Position numbers and translations under genes: made by a program | Source: Bacillota bacterium | GTDB lineage: Bacteria; Bacillota_I; Bacilli_A; RF39; UBA660 | DNA length: 41,322 bases | Direction of reading: 5' to 3' | Assembly (NCBI GenBank): GCA_003149915.1 | Contig: QAMK01000005.1 | Coordinates: forward strand, 1 to 41,322 | In this document: piece after piece, positions 33,541-40,837 of the stretch | Layout: every line of letters starts with the position of its first letter | Numbering within the stretch: position 1 is the stretch's first letter | Notes under the pieces: model-generated | The model's input: only the letters and a program-made list of their open reading frames with translations | Databases searched by the model: none | Told to the model about the DNA's origin: nothing

Positions 33541-33776
33541 ATTTCCTTACCTACATTTCCATCCCAAGAAAATTCTTTCGCCAAATTTTCACCATGATAT
33601 TCTTGAAAACGTTCTTTCAAAGATATTTTTCTTTTCTTAGGAATACTCACAATTAACTTATCGCCATCTTGTTCAATGTTTACTATATCATTTGTCTTAA
33701 TATTTAAAGATTTTAAAATACTGCTTGGGATTCGGATTCCAGATGAATTCCCCCACTTTTGAACTTTTACTTCCAT
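33534..33776 (-). CDS. mazE: MazE/AbrB-type antitoxin
   Basis: 80 residues: an AbrB-like swapped-hairpin DNA-binding domain (VKVQKWGNSSGIRIPSSIL, then INTNDIV-type strand and DKLIVSIPKK), followed by a C-terminal tail (LKERFQEYHGENLAKEF, then W) that would wrap around MazF. First gene of the operon; TTGACA/TATACT promoter with palindromic boxes upstream. Confidence 0.9.
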   Translation of the reverse strand: MEVKVQKWGNSSGIRIPSSILKSLNIKTNDIVNIEQDGDKLIVSIPKKRKISLKERFQEYHGENLAKEFSWDGNVGKEIW

Positions 33777-33794
33777 TATTCATCACCTATTTAC

Positions 33795-33823
33795 AGTATA
33801 TACAATGTATATACACATGTCAA
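33795..33823 (-). promoter_or_regulatory. promoter and twin palindromic operator of mazEF
   Basis: Complement: TTGACA (33818-33823), 17 bases, TATACT (33795-33800). Between and over the -10 are two copies of the palindrome GTATATAC (33796-33803 and 33807-33814), 3 bases apart, a natural MazE operator. Confidence 0.65.
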
Positions 33824-33870
33824 TGCTTTTCTAAAAATAAAATAATCAGTTTATTTTTCGTATTTATCTT

Positions 33871-34749
33871 TTACTTCCGTCTTACCTTAATCACATCATC
33901 ACTTTCTAAGTGTCCGACTAATAAAGAAGAGTCGTTCTCATGATGAGACATGTTAGAAAGAACTTGTTCTTCGTCAAAATTAGCATAACAATATTTACAA
34001 AAGTGCTTACAAGAATTATAGACACCAATATCTACCATAGCAGCACAACCGCAACCGCGTGCCTTCCATACTGCAAACTTTTTTCCAGTTAATTGATACG
34101 CTTGCAACCTAGATACACATTCGCCTTCGACAAAACCGTATTTCACTAAATTGTTTTTCTCAAAACAAGTCTGTACAGTCATACCATGATTCTTGGCTAT
34201 ACGACTAAATTCTTTACCAATCGTTTCATAATCAGATTCAGTAAAAGGAAGAATTCCTAACATTTCCCAGTTTTTCTTTGAATTCTTATATTCATCGATG
34301 AACGATACGATAATTTGTTTTACATAACCATCAAGTAAAGAGCACATTCGCTCGAATGCTTTCAAGTGATAAGAAAGAGAATATTTTTTACTAATAAAAA
34401 TCGGATCATAGCGAACAGAGACAAATTCCCTCCCGAGTTCGTTGGATATTTGCTTAATCGATTCGATAATTTCATCTTTCTTTATCACATTCGGCTCCAC
34501 ATCCCGCTTGTAAGGCGTCAAAGTGACTTGAAATAAAATCGGTTTATGAATCTCTTTTAAATAAGGCACGATTGGCTTAGGATTTTTCGTACAGAACACA
34601 ATCAAATCGACATCTTCAAAATAGATTCTACTTACTTGTTTTGGATAAAACGGATTTCTGACATCGATGAATCCTTCTCGATATCGTTTTAAAAACCAAT
34701 CTGTATAAAAGGCCACAATGTCACATCTACCACTCACGTTTAAAATCAT
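33871..34749 (-). CDS. DUF1848 family protein with cysteine cluster
   Basis: 292 residues. Starts MILNVSGRCDIVAFYTDWF and continues RNPFYPKQVSRIYFEDVDLI, VFCTKNPKPI, PILFQVTLTPY, as in DUF1848. The C-terminal ARGCGCAAMVDIGVYNSC followed by KHFCKYCYAN is a cysteine-rich motif that looks able to hold an Fe-S cluster or zinc; the fold is thought to resemble radical-SAM TIM barrels, and members are associated with repair- or RNA-related photolyase-like roles only speculatively. Function unknown. Twelve bases after a 5'-nucleotidase gene, so probably cotranscribed. Confidence 0.88.
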   Translation of the reverse strand: MILNVSGRCDIVAFYTDWFLKRYREGFIDVRNPFYPKQVSRIYFEDVDLIVFCTKNPKPIVPYLKEIHKPILFQVTLTPYKRDVEPNVIKKDEIIESIKQISNELGREFVSVRYDPIFISKKYSLSYHLKAFERMCSLLDGYVKQIIVSFIDEYKNSKKNWEMLGILPFTESDYETIGKEFSRIAKNHGMTVQTCFEKNNLVKYGFVEGECVSRLQAYQLTGKKFAVWKARGCGCAAMVDIGVYNSCKHFCKYCYANFDEEQVLSNMSHHENDSSLLVGHLESDDVIKVRRK

Positions 34750-34761
34750 ATTACCATCTCT

Positions 34762-35322
34762 TTACTTTTTTAAAATCAATCGTTTGACCTCCTGCATATC
34801 ATTTGCTCTTACTGCACCATATTCTTCGATAGTAGAATCTGCCAAATCCAAATTATGATACGCCGTATACAAGATTTTCGTATCTGCATTTTCTAAATTA
34901 GAAAGTTTGTCATCCACTTTTACATCGCACTGTAAAACAGATTTATCTCCTAAAAAGACAAATCGATTGGGATCTAAAAATGGAAATGTTCTCGTTAAAA
35001 ACTGATATTTATAATCGAGCAATACACCAGATTTGGACACAACTTCCGGAATAATATAAGACGTTCCAATGTACACCTTATGATGCTCATTTAATTCTTT
35101 TAACAGTTCGGTAGCACCTTCTGTAACAGTCGCATAATCATATAAATTGTGCTGTAAGAAATACTCAAAAAAAGCCTCTTTATCAGGCACGACATCTTGC
35201 ATGTAATACGTTTTAAAATCCGATTCCGTATAATGTGTTCCTAAATAAGAGTTAATCAAATATAAAAACCCTCCCGAAACTAAAACATCATCCATATCAA
35301 ACATAATTCTCATTTGTTTCAT
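34762..35322 (-). CDS. 5'(3')-deoxyribonucleotidase-like HAD hydrolase (NT5C family)
   Basis: 186 residues. HAD motif I FDMDDVLV (nucleophile D9, general acid D11), then EGATELLKELNEHHKVYIGTS (motif II Thr/Ser), and LQCDVKVDDKLSNLENA (motif IV acidic pair). The layout matches NT5C-type nucleotidases that dephosphorylate dUMP, dTMP and related nucleotides. ATG at 35322 follows TGGAGGA; the long upstream extension of the frame crosses a terminator and the sortase gene and is not used. Confidence 0.82.
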   Translation of the reverse strand: MKQMRIMFDMDDVLVSGGFLYLINSYLGTHYTESDFKTYYMQDVVPDKEAFFEYFLQHNLYDYATVTEGATELLKELNEHHKVYIGTSYIIPEVVSKSGVLLDYKYQFLTRTFPFLDPNRFVFLGDKSVLQCDVKVDDKLSNLENADTKILYTAYHNLDLADSTIEEYGAVRANDMQEVKRLILKK

Positions 35323-35353
35323 AAGTCCTCCATTTGAACTTATTATAACAAAA

Positions 35354-35385
35354 GAAAAAAGACCGAACAAGTTTTTGTTCCGTCT
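35354..35385 (-). terminator. intrinsic terminator of the sortase operon
   Basis: On the complement AGAC-G-GAACA pairs with TGTTC-G-GTCT (one internal mismatch) around a 6-base loop, followed by six T. The sortase stop codon overlaps the stem edge. Confidence 0.65.
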
Positions 35386-36100
35386 ATATTTTGCGAAAAG
35401 CAACGACGATAAATGAGTTTTCCGGGTAGTAGTAACAAGTTTGCAAAAGTAAGATATCATCATCTGTTGAAACCGAAACTCCCGTATCGTAAAGTGAGTT
35501 TTCTTTTAAGTAATTTAAATGTGCTTGATACTCTTCTTCTGTAAACGATAACTTCATGTGTTCTACTTCATCTTTCACAATCAATACAGCAAAAGCCTGA
35601 TAACGATAATAACCGTTCTCACTCCTAAGTGTCAAAATAGAATGTTCTGGATAAAAGGATTCATCCAAATACTGTTCTAAAATTTGAAACTCCGTATTGA
35701 CGTTTCTAGAATTGTGTCCGTAAATTAGCAACTTTTGATCTGTTAGAACATTCCGGTAATCTAAGAAGGTACTCCCCATTCCATCAGGTTTTCCGCTCAA
35801 ATCGTGATCTAAGTAAAACTCATTATCTTCTGCTTGCAACACAACGCTACTAAAATCCGTATTTTCAATTTCTATTTTTGCAATAATATCGTCATTTTGA
35901 TACGTTTCTTTTAAAATCGCAATTTCGTTTTTGGTAGAAAATGGATTCGAAAACGAAACTGGCACCACATCGTGAGAAGGAGTCGGTGTAACGACCACCT
36001 CATACGGACTCTCAAAAAAGAAATTAGTGGAAGATAAAAAATGGATACAAATACCAATTCCAATCAAGGTGAAAGCGACAATGAGTAATCTACGGTACAT
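35384..36100 (-). CDS. class B sortase
   Basis: 238 residues: N-terminal membrane anchor (about 5-25), then the sortase barrel. Catalytic residues are clear: H129 in LLIYGHNSRN, C222 in ILLLQTCYYY, R236 in VVAFRKI. The long helix between (LSFTEEEYQAHLNYLKE) is typical of class B enzymes, which usually join NPQTN- or NPKTG-type signals to peptidoglycan. ATG lies 11 bases inside the end of the secreted-protein gene, in a different frame, so the two are coupled; that protein is the likeliest substrate. Confidence 0.9.
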   Translation of the reverse strand: MYRRLLIVAFTLIGIGICIHFLSSTNFFFESPYEVVVTPTPSHDVVPVSFSNPFSTKNEIAILKETYQNDDIIAKIEIENTDFSSVVLQAEDNEFYLDHDLSGKPDGMGSTFLDYRNVLTDQKLLIYGHNSRNVNTEFQILEQYLDESFYPEHSILTLRSENGYYRYQAFAVLIVKDEVEHMKLSFTEEEYQAHLNYLKENSLYDTGVSVSTDDDILLLQTCYYYPENSFIVVAFRKI

Positions 36101-37193
36101 AATCCGTCTTCGGTGGAGTTGGAACTTCTACTTCACCAGATACTGGCATATCGGTTCTCTCTAGTTGTAGTTCCAAATAAAAACCGATGTAATAATTCAT
36201 ATAGGTATTTGTAGTGTAACGTCCATTGATATAAATATGTGGCATGTTGATACTTGCTTCTTCGCCTGACTCTAATTTCGCAAACGAATTTTGAAGCAAC
36301 CGATTAGCATATTGATAAGAAGATTCTTTTCGCATGTAAGAACCGATGCTATAATTCTGACTATTTTCATCATTGATTTCTTCTTGTCCAAATGAGAATG
36401 CAACTAGTTTATTGTATAGATAGTTAAAGGCAAGTTCGATGACTTCGCGGTTACTTTCTCTTGCACTTTGCGTATAGTTTCCATCCAATAGTTCTGAGAT
36501 TGCCTTATCTGGTAAATCCTCTAACTTCGTTGCATTCGTACCATATTTTGCATTATAGAAATCCAAATAGTAAAGGTTTAAATCTGCGACACCGTTCGGA
36601 TACTTTATAGGATCTAACTGTGCACTAATGGAATCATCTTGCACCATTTCTGACGTCAAATCAGAAGTTCTATCAACTCCGAAAAGTGCCTGTAATGCCG
36701 TGTTCTTCGTCCGGTAAAAACTGATTTCTTCTCGGATTGGAACACCAGAGAAAGATGTCGCGGAAGAGACGATGTCTCCTAAAACCGATTCATCGTAAAT
36801 CGAAAAATCTTCGACACTTAGAACAAATGAATCATCGACATATGCATATTCATGGGAAGACTCGTTTCGAATATGGATGATAAAACTATCGTTCATACCA
36901 GGTAATGCCGCATCTCTGATGTATCCATCCGGGACCAAAGTAATTCTTTCTTGGTCGAATCCTTCTGGAATCGTATATGTAATCTCGTAATGTTTTGATG
37001 GATTACCGTTTTCATCCACTATATCCGTAATGGTTACATCAGATGCCACAATCCCTTCTGTCATCTCATTCATCTGATACTGTGGTGCACTCCATTTGCT
37101 TACCTCTGCGAATACTGGTACTGCTAAAAAACTTCCTACCAACACTGCTACAGCGAAAAATACTTTACTGTACTTCCTAATTTTTTTCTGCAT
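36090..37193 (-). CDS. secreted protein with C-terminal PPKTD motif
   Basis: 367 residues. Signal peptide with signal-peptidase I site (SFLAVPVFAEV, about 29), an extracellular mixed region, and a proline-rich end EVEVPTPPKTDYVP. PPKTD resembles a class B sorting motif (NPKTG/NPQTN), but there is no membrane helix or basic tail after it; the protein stops four residues later. Middle part (about 225-330) is helical, e.g. REVIELAFNYLYNKLVAF. AAAGGGGAAA precedes ATG, TATAAT lies at 37215-37220 (complement). Family not recognised. Confidence 0.75.
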   Translation of the reverse strand: MQKKIRKYSKVFFAVAVLVGSFLAVPVFAEVSKWSAPQYQMNEMTEGIVASDVTITDIVDENGNPSKHYEITYTIPEGFDQERITLVPDGYIRDAALPGMNDSFIIHIRNESSHEYAYVDDSFVLSVEDFSIYDESVLGDIVSSATSFSGVPIREEISFYRTKNTALQALFGVDRTSDLTSEMVQDDSISAQLDPIKYPNGVADLNLYYLDFYNAKYGTNATKLEDLPDKAISELLDGNYTQSARESNREVIELAFNYLYNKLVAFSFGQEEINDENSQNYSIGSYMRKESSYQYANRLLQNSFAKLESGEEASINMPHIYINGRYTTNTYMNYYIGFYLELQLERTDMPVSGEVEVPTPPKTDYVP

Positions 37194-37250
37194 ACATTTC
37201 CCCTTTCCGCTTCCATTATAGGAGAAGGAAAATAAGAAAAATGTCGATGC

Positions 37251-37278
37251 AAGAAAAAAAGAACAAAAATGTTCTTTT
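37251..37278 (-). terminator. intrinsic terminator of the AssT-thioredoxin operon
   Basis: AAAAGAACA (37257-37265) pairs with TGTTCTTTT (37270-37278), 4-base loop, T-rich run after it on the complement. The thioredoxin stop codon overlaps the stem. Confidence 0.7.
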
Positions 37279-37912
37279 ACTGATTTTGTAACAGAGACAT
37301 ACCTAAATCGTAACGATCCGTTTTGGCATATTCTGCATCGATGGCAGCAATGATATCATCATTCATAGAAGTTCCATAACCAGAGAATGTTTGATCTCCA
37401 ATGATGAAAAATGGAACGCCACCAATGTTAACATTTAGTTCTACTTCAACATTTTCCATCAAAGCTTTGTTCTCATTATCGTACCAGGTTTCAAAAGTGT
37501 ATAAATTGAATTTTGCTTTTTCTTGATCCGATAAACTTTGTAAAAATTCAATCAATTCTTCACAATGAGGACATCCTCTACCATAAAACAAATACATATT
37601 AAACGTTCCGTTAGATGCTTCTTTCACATCACTCAAATGAATATCCGATTGTAATTGTGGAACATCGCTATTATTATATGTTTCACTATCAGAATCTGCT
37701 GTAGCAGTAGGTGTTGATGTCGGTGTACTAGCAGGAGTCTCATCTGGTGATGGTGTACTAGTTACATTATCATCCGATTCAGAAGTAGCAGGAGTTTCTT
37801 GATTATTATAAGAAACTCGGTTGTTACCAGGGCCATAATTCACATATAAGAATACACCCAATAAAATAACGACAAGGAGTAATCCTCCTGTTATCAAATA
37901 ATCTTTTTTCAT
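37277..37912 (-). CDS. membrane-anchored extracytoplasmic thioredoxin-like protein (CPHC)
   Basis: 211 residues: membrane anchor (about 7-25), a long Ser/Thr/Pro-rich linker (about 35-90, with TPSPDETPASTPTSTPTATA), then a thioredoxin fold with FYGRGCPHCEEL (C114, C117) and GGVPFFIIGD (cis-Pro167). CPHC is the active site of DsbA-type oxidases, so disulfide formation outside the membrane is likely. The ATG overlaps the stop of the AssT gene (ATGA). E. coli AssT also has a dedicated Dsb pair (DsbL/DsbI), which makes AssT the likely client. Confidence 0.85.
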   Translation of the reverse strand: MKKDYLITGGLLLVVILLGVFLYVNYGPGNNRVSYNNQETPATSESDDNVTSTPSPDETPASTPTSTPTATADSDSETYNNSDVPQLQSDIHLSDVKEASNGTFNMYLFYGRGCPHCEELIEFLQSLSDQEKAKFNLYTFETWYDNENKALMENVEVELNVNIGGVPFFIIGDQTFSGYGTSMNDDIIAAIDAEYAKTDRYDLGMSLLQNQ

Positions 37913-39882
37913 GAAAATTGAACACTCGCTTTCGTTTTATAAATTTGATCATTAATCTGTACATAGACAGAGTATGTACCACGTAATCCCGCATCGTTAA
38001 TGTACTTCGTAACGACAATACCGTTTTCATTTTCTTCTTCCGTGAAGATGTCGACACAAAGTGCCGTATAAGGTTTCTTACTAATTGGTACATTGTAAAT
38101 TAATTTTTTTCCATTTTGATATAAAATGACATTGACGTCCGTTCCTCTTACAAATTGACCAGAGAATACAAGACGATCCTCTTCTCTCGTAATCGAAATA
38201 TTATGAGATTCGTAATCTGAATCGATATCTTTGGCATCCAATACAAATCCATATTCCGTATCAGTTACTGTCGTTTCTCCTAAAGTTCCTAAACGACGTG
38301 CTTTTCCTAATGTAAAGGTTTCATTTTCTGCATATAAACTTAGCTTTTCAACACGATAATTATTTGTTGGTAAAACAATTTCAAAAATCACGTCATCATT
38401 TAACAATTCAACCGTATCAGAAACCAATCGGTCTGCACCAGAAATTCCAGCTGGTTGATTTGAGTTTTCTCCATCGACATAAACGATACCACCAGAGTGA
38501 ACAATATAATGATCACTTGCTAAATAATCGACATCGGAAATGTATGGTGAATAAAATTCAGAACCACGTTCTTTACCATATTCATAAACTTGACGAATGG
38601 TCATATCTTCCGTATTGATTTCATACATGACACCACGAGAGTAACTTTCCGTTGCAGGAACATAATCTTTTCGAATTTTAGATTTATTATTTCCATTATC
38701 AAAAATAAATACGTATCCTTCTGGTGTAATCATCGCAGCATGTTGACTCCATTGCCATTCAAAATCACCATCTCCAACTGGTGTAAAGAAATATTTTTGA
38801 TACTCTTCACTCCAATTAGTAGAATCTCCAATAATCCAATTTAATTCACCCGTCTCATAAGAAATATTGATGACGGCATCTTGATGTCTTCCAGAAAGAG
38901 TAATAGAATTTGTTTTTTCATCGTACCAAACAGAATTGTTATGGAACCAGTCGTAACTCGTCCAGTTCTCACTCTGACCATCTTCCATATTTAAGATATT
39001 TTTTAAATCGAATGTTTTTACAATACGGCCAGTTGAACGATCCAATTCTACGATAACATCTTCCACTGTACCAGCATCGCTATTAAAGTCATCCGTTGCT
39101 ACTAACAAGTTACCAGATGGCATTTCAAAATAATCGTGATGATATCCACCCGGCAAACTGTACTCGACATAAATCTTACCAAGCAAATCGATTTCATATA
39201 ATCCGGTCATGTAATAAGGAGAATTGACAAGACGTTCCGTACTAATCAAAATATGACCGTTGTCTAATCTCGAATTATCCCAAAGTGCATAACTCGTTAA
39301 ATACCAACGAACATCCCCATTGACATCGTATGCACAAGTATATCCTTTAGAAGACGGTGTAAAGAAATAAAGTTCATTTCCTAATTCAGATTTATCAGCA
39401 GTTACTGAAGTCGGTAAAATGAAATTATCTGGTAATTCTGCCGTCTCAATTTCAAATGTTTTAGATTCATCTCCTACTGTAACTGTAACTTCATTTACAG
39501 TTCCCGCATACAAACCGTAAATTGGCAAATAGTGCTCCGTTCCTTCTTCAAATGTATGGGTATAGGTAGTCCACTTATCTTTTCCTTCAATCGTAACCGT
39601 TGGCGCAACGCTCTCCTCTGTTTCAAACATGATAAGTGCTGTTAACGGCGAAATGTGATATGGATCCAACACGACATTGGCATTTTCTAATGTATACCCT
39701 TCTGTCGTAAAATCCGCTTCATATCGTACTTGTTCCGTAACCAAACTAGCAACTGATTCTAGTTCGTCATGAAAAGATGATTGACGATCTAAATAAAGAT
39801 AAATTCCACCAACAATCAAAATTAATATTAAAATTCCACCAATGATAAAATATGGTGCCTTTTGTTTTGTTCTTTTTTTCAT
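37909..39882 (-). CDS. AssT-type arylsulfate sulfotransferase, membrane-anchored
   Basis: 657 residues: anchor (about 11-30), N-terminal beta domain, then a propeller. Residues equivalent to those of E. coli AssT are visible: GGYHHDYFEMPSGN (H248/H249), YDWFHNNSV (H314), SGRHQDA (R332, 18 residues after H314 as in E. coli), and QWSQHAAM (H381, the likely sulfohistidine). Such enzymes move sulfate from one aryl sulfate to another phenol without PAPS. It has only two cysteines, C183 and C609, so not the E. coli disulfide pair. Acts outside the membrane. Good promoter and GGAGGG site. Confidence 0.85.
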   Translation of the reverse strand: MKKRTKQKAPYFIIGGILILILIVGGIYLYLDRQSSFHDELESVASLVTEQVRYEADFTTEGYTLENANVVLDPYHISPLTALIMFETEESVAPTVTIEGKDKWTTYTHTFEEGTEHYLPIYGLYAGTVNEVTVTVGDESKTFEIETAELPDNFILPTSVTADKSELGNELYFFTPSSKGYTCAYDVNGDVRWYLTSYALWDNSRLDNGHILISTERLVNSPYYMTGLYEIDLLGKIYVEYSLPGGYHHDYFEMPSGNLLVATDDFNSDAGTVEDVIVELDRSTGRIVKTFDLKNILNMEDGQSENWTSYDWFHNNSVWYDEKTNSITLSGRHQDAVINISYETGELNWIIGDSTNWSEEYQKYFFTPVGDGDFEWQWSQHAAMITPEGYVFIFDNGNNKSKIRKDYVPATESYSRGVMYEINTEDMTIRQVYEYGKERGSEFYSPYISDVDYLASDHYIVHSGGIVYVDGENSNQPAGISGADRLVSDTVELLNDDVIFEIVLPTNNYRVEKLSLYAENETFTLGKARRLGTLGETTVTDTEYGFVLDAKDIDSDYESHNISITREEDRLVFSGQFVRGTDVNVILYQNGKKLIYNVPISKKPYTALCVDIFTEEENENGIVVTKYINDAGLRGTYSVYVQINDQIYKTKASVQFS

Positions 39883-39905
39883 AATTTTTCCCTCCTACGA
39901 AAATA

Positions 39906-39934
39906 ATTATAAAAAAGATCTATCTATTTTTCAA
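39906..39934 (-). promoter_or_regulatory. promoter of the AssT-thioredoxin operon
   Basis: Complement: TTGAAA (39929-39934), 17 bases, TATAAT (39906-39911). The spacer and the first -35 base hold the motif shared with the regulator promoter. Confidence 0.65.
39919..39929. promoter_or_regulatory. candidate operator, copy 1 (AssT promoter)
   Basis: TCTATCTATTT, identical to 40691-40701 in front of the XRE regulator gene. It sits between -35 and -10, where a bound repressor would block transcription. Inferred from identity and position. Confidence 0.4.
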
Positions 39935-39948
39935 TCAAACGTAAGTTG

Positions 39949-39970
39949 AAAAAACTCAACCTGCGGTTGA
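39949..39970 (-). terminator. intrinsic terminator of the XRE regulator gene
   Basis: TCAACC (39956-39961) and GGTTGA (39965-39970), 3-base loop, then six T on the complement. The stem contains the TGA stop of the gene. Confidence 0.65.
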
Positions 39971-40681
39971 ATCGAGAGAACAAGTACCATTTAAAGAAAG
40001 TGGAATGTGATGATGAACCTCTTCTCCATCGATTGTCGTTCCAATAATTTCTAAATACAAACTGTTATTGATATATTCCGCACAGTTTCTAGAATAATCG
40101 GATGCATTGATAGAAAAATCTTGTAAATAATCTTCTAATCGAATTCCATTTTCATTCTCATATACGGAACCAGATATTTTGGTATCATAAGAATTCGTAC
40201 TTCCGTAAAGAGCACATTCAATTCTTGTATACAACGCATCATCTTCGCCACCACAATAATCGATATTCGAAATATAGATAGAAGACTTTCTAGCATTGTA
40301 TGCCAAACTACCGGTAATCGTAAACATATCACAATCGCTAGACAACGTTTTAAATTCAAAGTTATCATCACGGTAAAATAAGAAAAACAACAAACAGAAA
40401 CTACCGATTAAAATAACAAACAACAAAATTAGCCAAAGCCATGATTTTTTATCTTTCGATTCTTTTTTGGGAATATAATCACCATCTAAAAAATCGTTCA
40501 AATCCATATGGTAATCTTGACAAATCTGTTTCAAAAGTGCAACATCCGGAATATTTTTGCCATTTTCCCACTTAGAAACAGCCTGATATGTCACACCATA
40601 ACGAGACGCAAATTCCTGTTGCGTCAAATGATTTTCCTTACGAATTTTTTTAATCAATTGTCCAATTTTACTTTGATCCAT
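39956..40681 (-). CDS. XRE regulator with membrane span and extracytoplasmic domain
   Basis: 241 residues: XRE helix-turn-helix (about 5-60, LTQQEFASRYGVTYQAVSKW), a charged linker, one membrane segment (about 80-103), and an extracytoplasmic domain of about 135 residues with five cysteines (in SSDCDMF, DYCGGED, IECALYG, RNCAEY, NGTCSL). This looks like a one-component sensor whose outer domain could read redox state or a ligand. It is directly upstream of the AssT operon and shares a motif with its promoter. AGAGG lies eight bases before ATG. Confidence 0.82.
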   Translation of the reverse strand: MDQSKIGQLIKKIRKENHLTQQEFASRYGVTYQAVSKWENGKNIPDVALLKQICQDYHMDLNDFLDGDYIPKKESKDKKSWLWLILLFVILIGSFCLLFFLFYRDDNFEFKTLSSDCDMFTITGSLAYNARKSSIYISNIDYCGGEDDALYTRIECALYGSTNSYDTKISGSVYENENGIRLEDYLQDFSINASDYSRNCAEYINNSLYLEIIGTTIDGEEVHHHIPLSLNGTCSLDSTAG

Positions 40682-40690
40682 AGTATAACC

Positions 40691-40701
40691 TCTATCTATT
40701 T
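40691..40701. promoter_or_regulatory. candidate operator, copy 2 (regulator promoter)
   Basis: TCTATCTATTT directly downstream of the regulator's -10 (complement strand), identical to 39919-39929. Suggests autoregulation by the XRE protein. Confidence 0.4.
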
Positions 40702-40730
40702 ATTATACAAAAAGAAAAAGCCTTCGTAAA
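40702..40730 (-). promoter_or_regulatory. promoter of the membrane-bound XRE regulator gene
   Basis: Complement: TTTACG (40725-40730), 17 bases, TATAAT (40702-40707). A hairpin AAAGCCT/AGGCTTT (40717-40723 with 40741-40747) surrounds the -35 and abuts the insertion element. Confidence 0.5.
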
Positions 40731-40746
40731 TATTTTCCTCAGGCTT

Positions 40747-40800
40747 TGTAATTAACTTGTGATAATGTCATAGTGTAATTAACTTTTGAATATGTCATAA
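40747..40800 (+). repeat. two tandem 27-base direct repeats at the IS end
   Basis: Units 40747-40773 and 40774-40800 both begin TGTAATTAACTT and share ATGTCATA; they differ at four positions. Likely transposase-binding sites. Confidence 0.75.
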
Positions 40801-40837
40801 TCTTAAGTTATAATAACACCTCATCGGAGGTGAAAAA

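Noticed and set aside
35323..35463. Upstream extension of the nucleotidase frame into the sortase gene
   Set aside because: It contains no HAD sequence, crosses a terminator, and the true ATG at 35322 has a strong Shine-Dalgarno site.
37680..37810. Low-complexity Ser/Thr/Pro-coding stretch as a repeat element
   Set aside because: It is the flexible linker of the thioredoxin-like protein, not a nucleotide repeat array.
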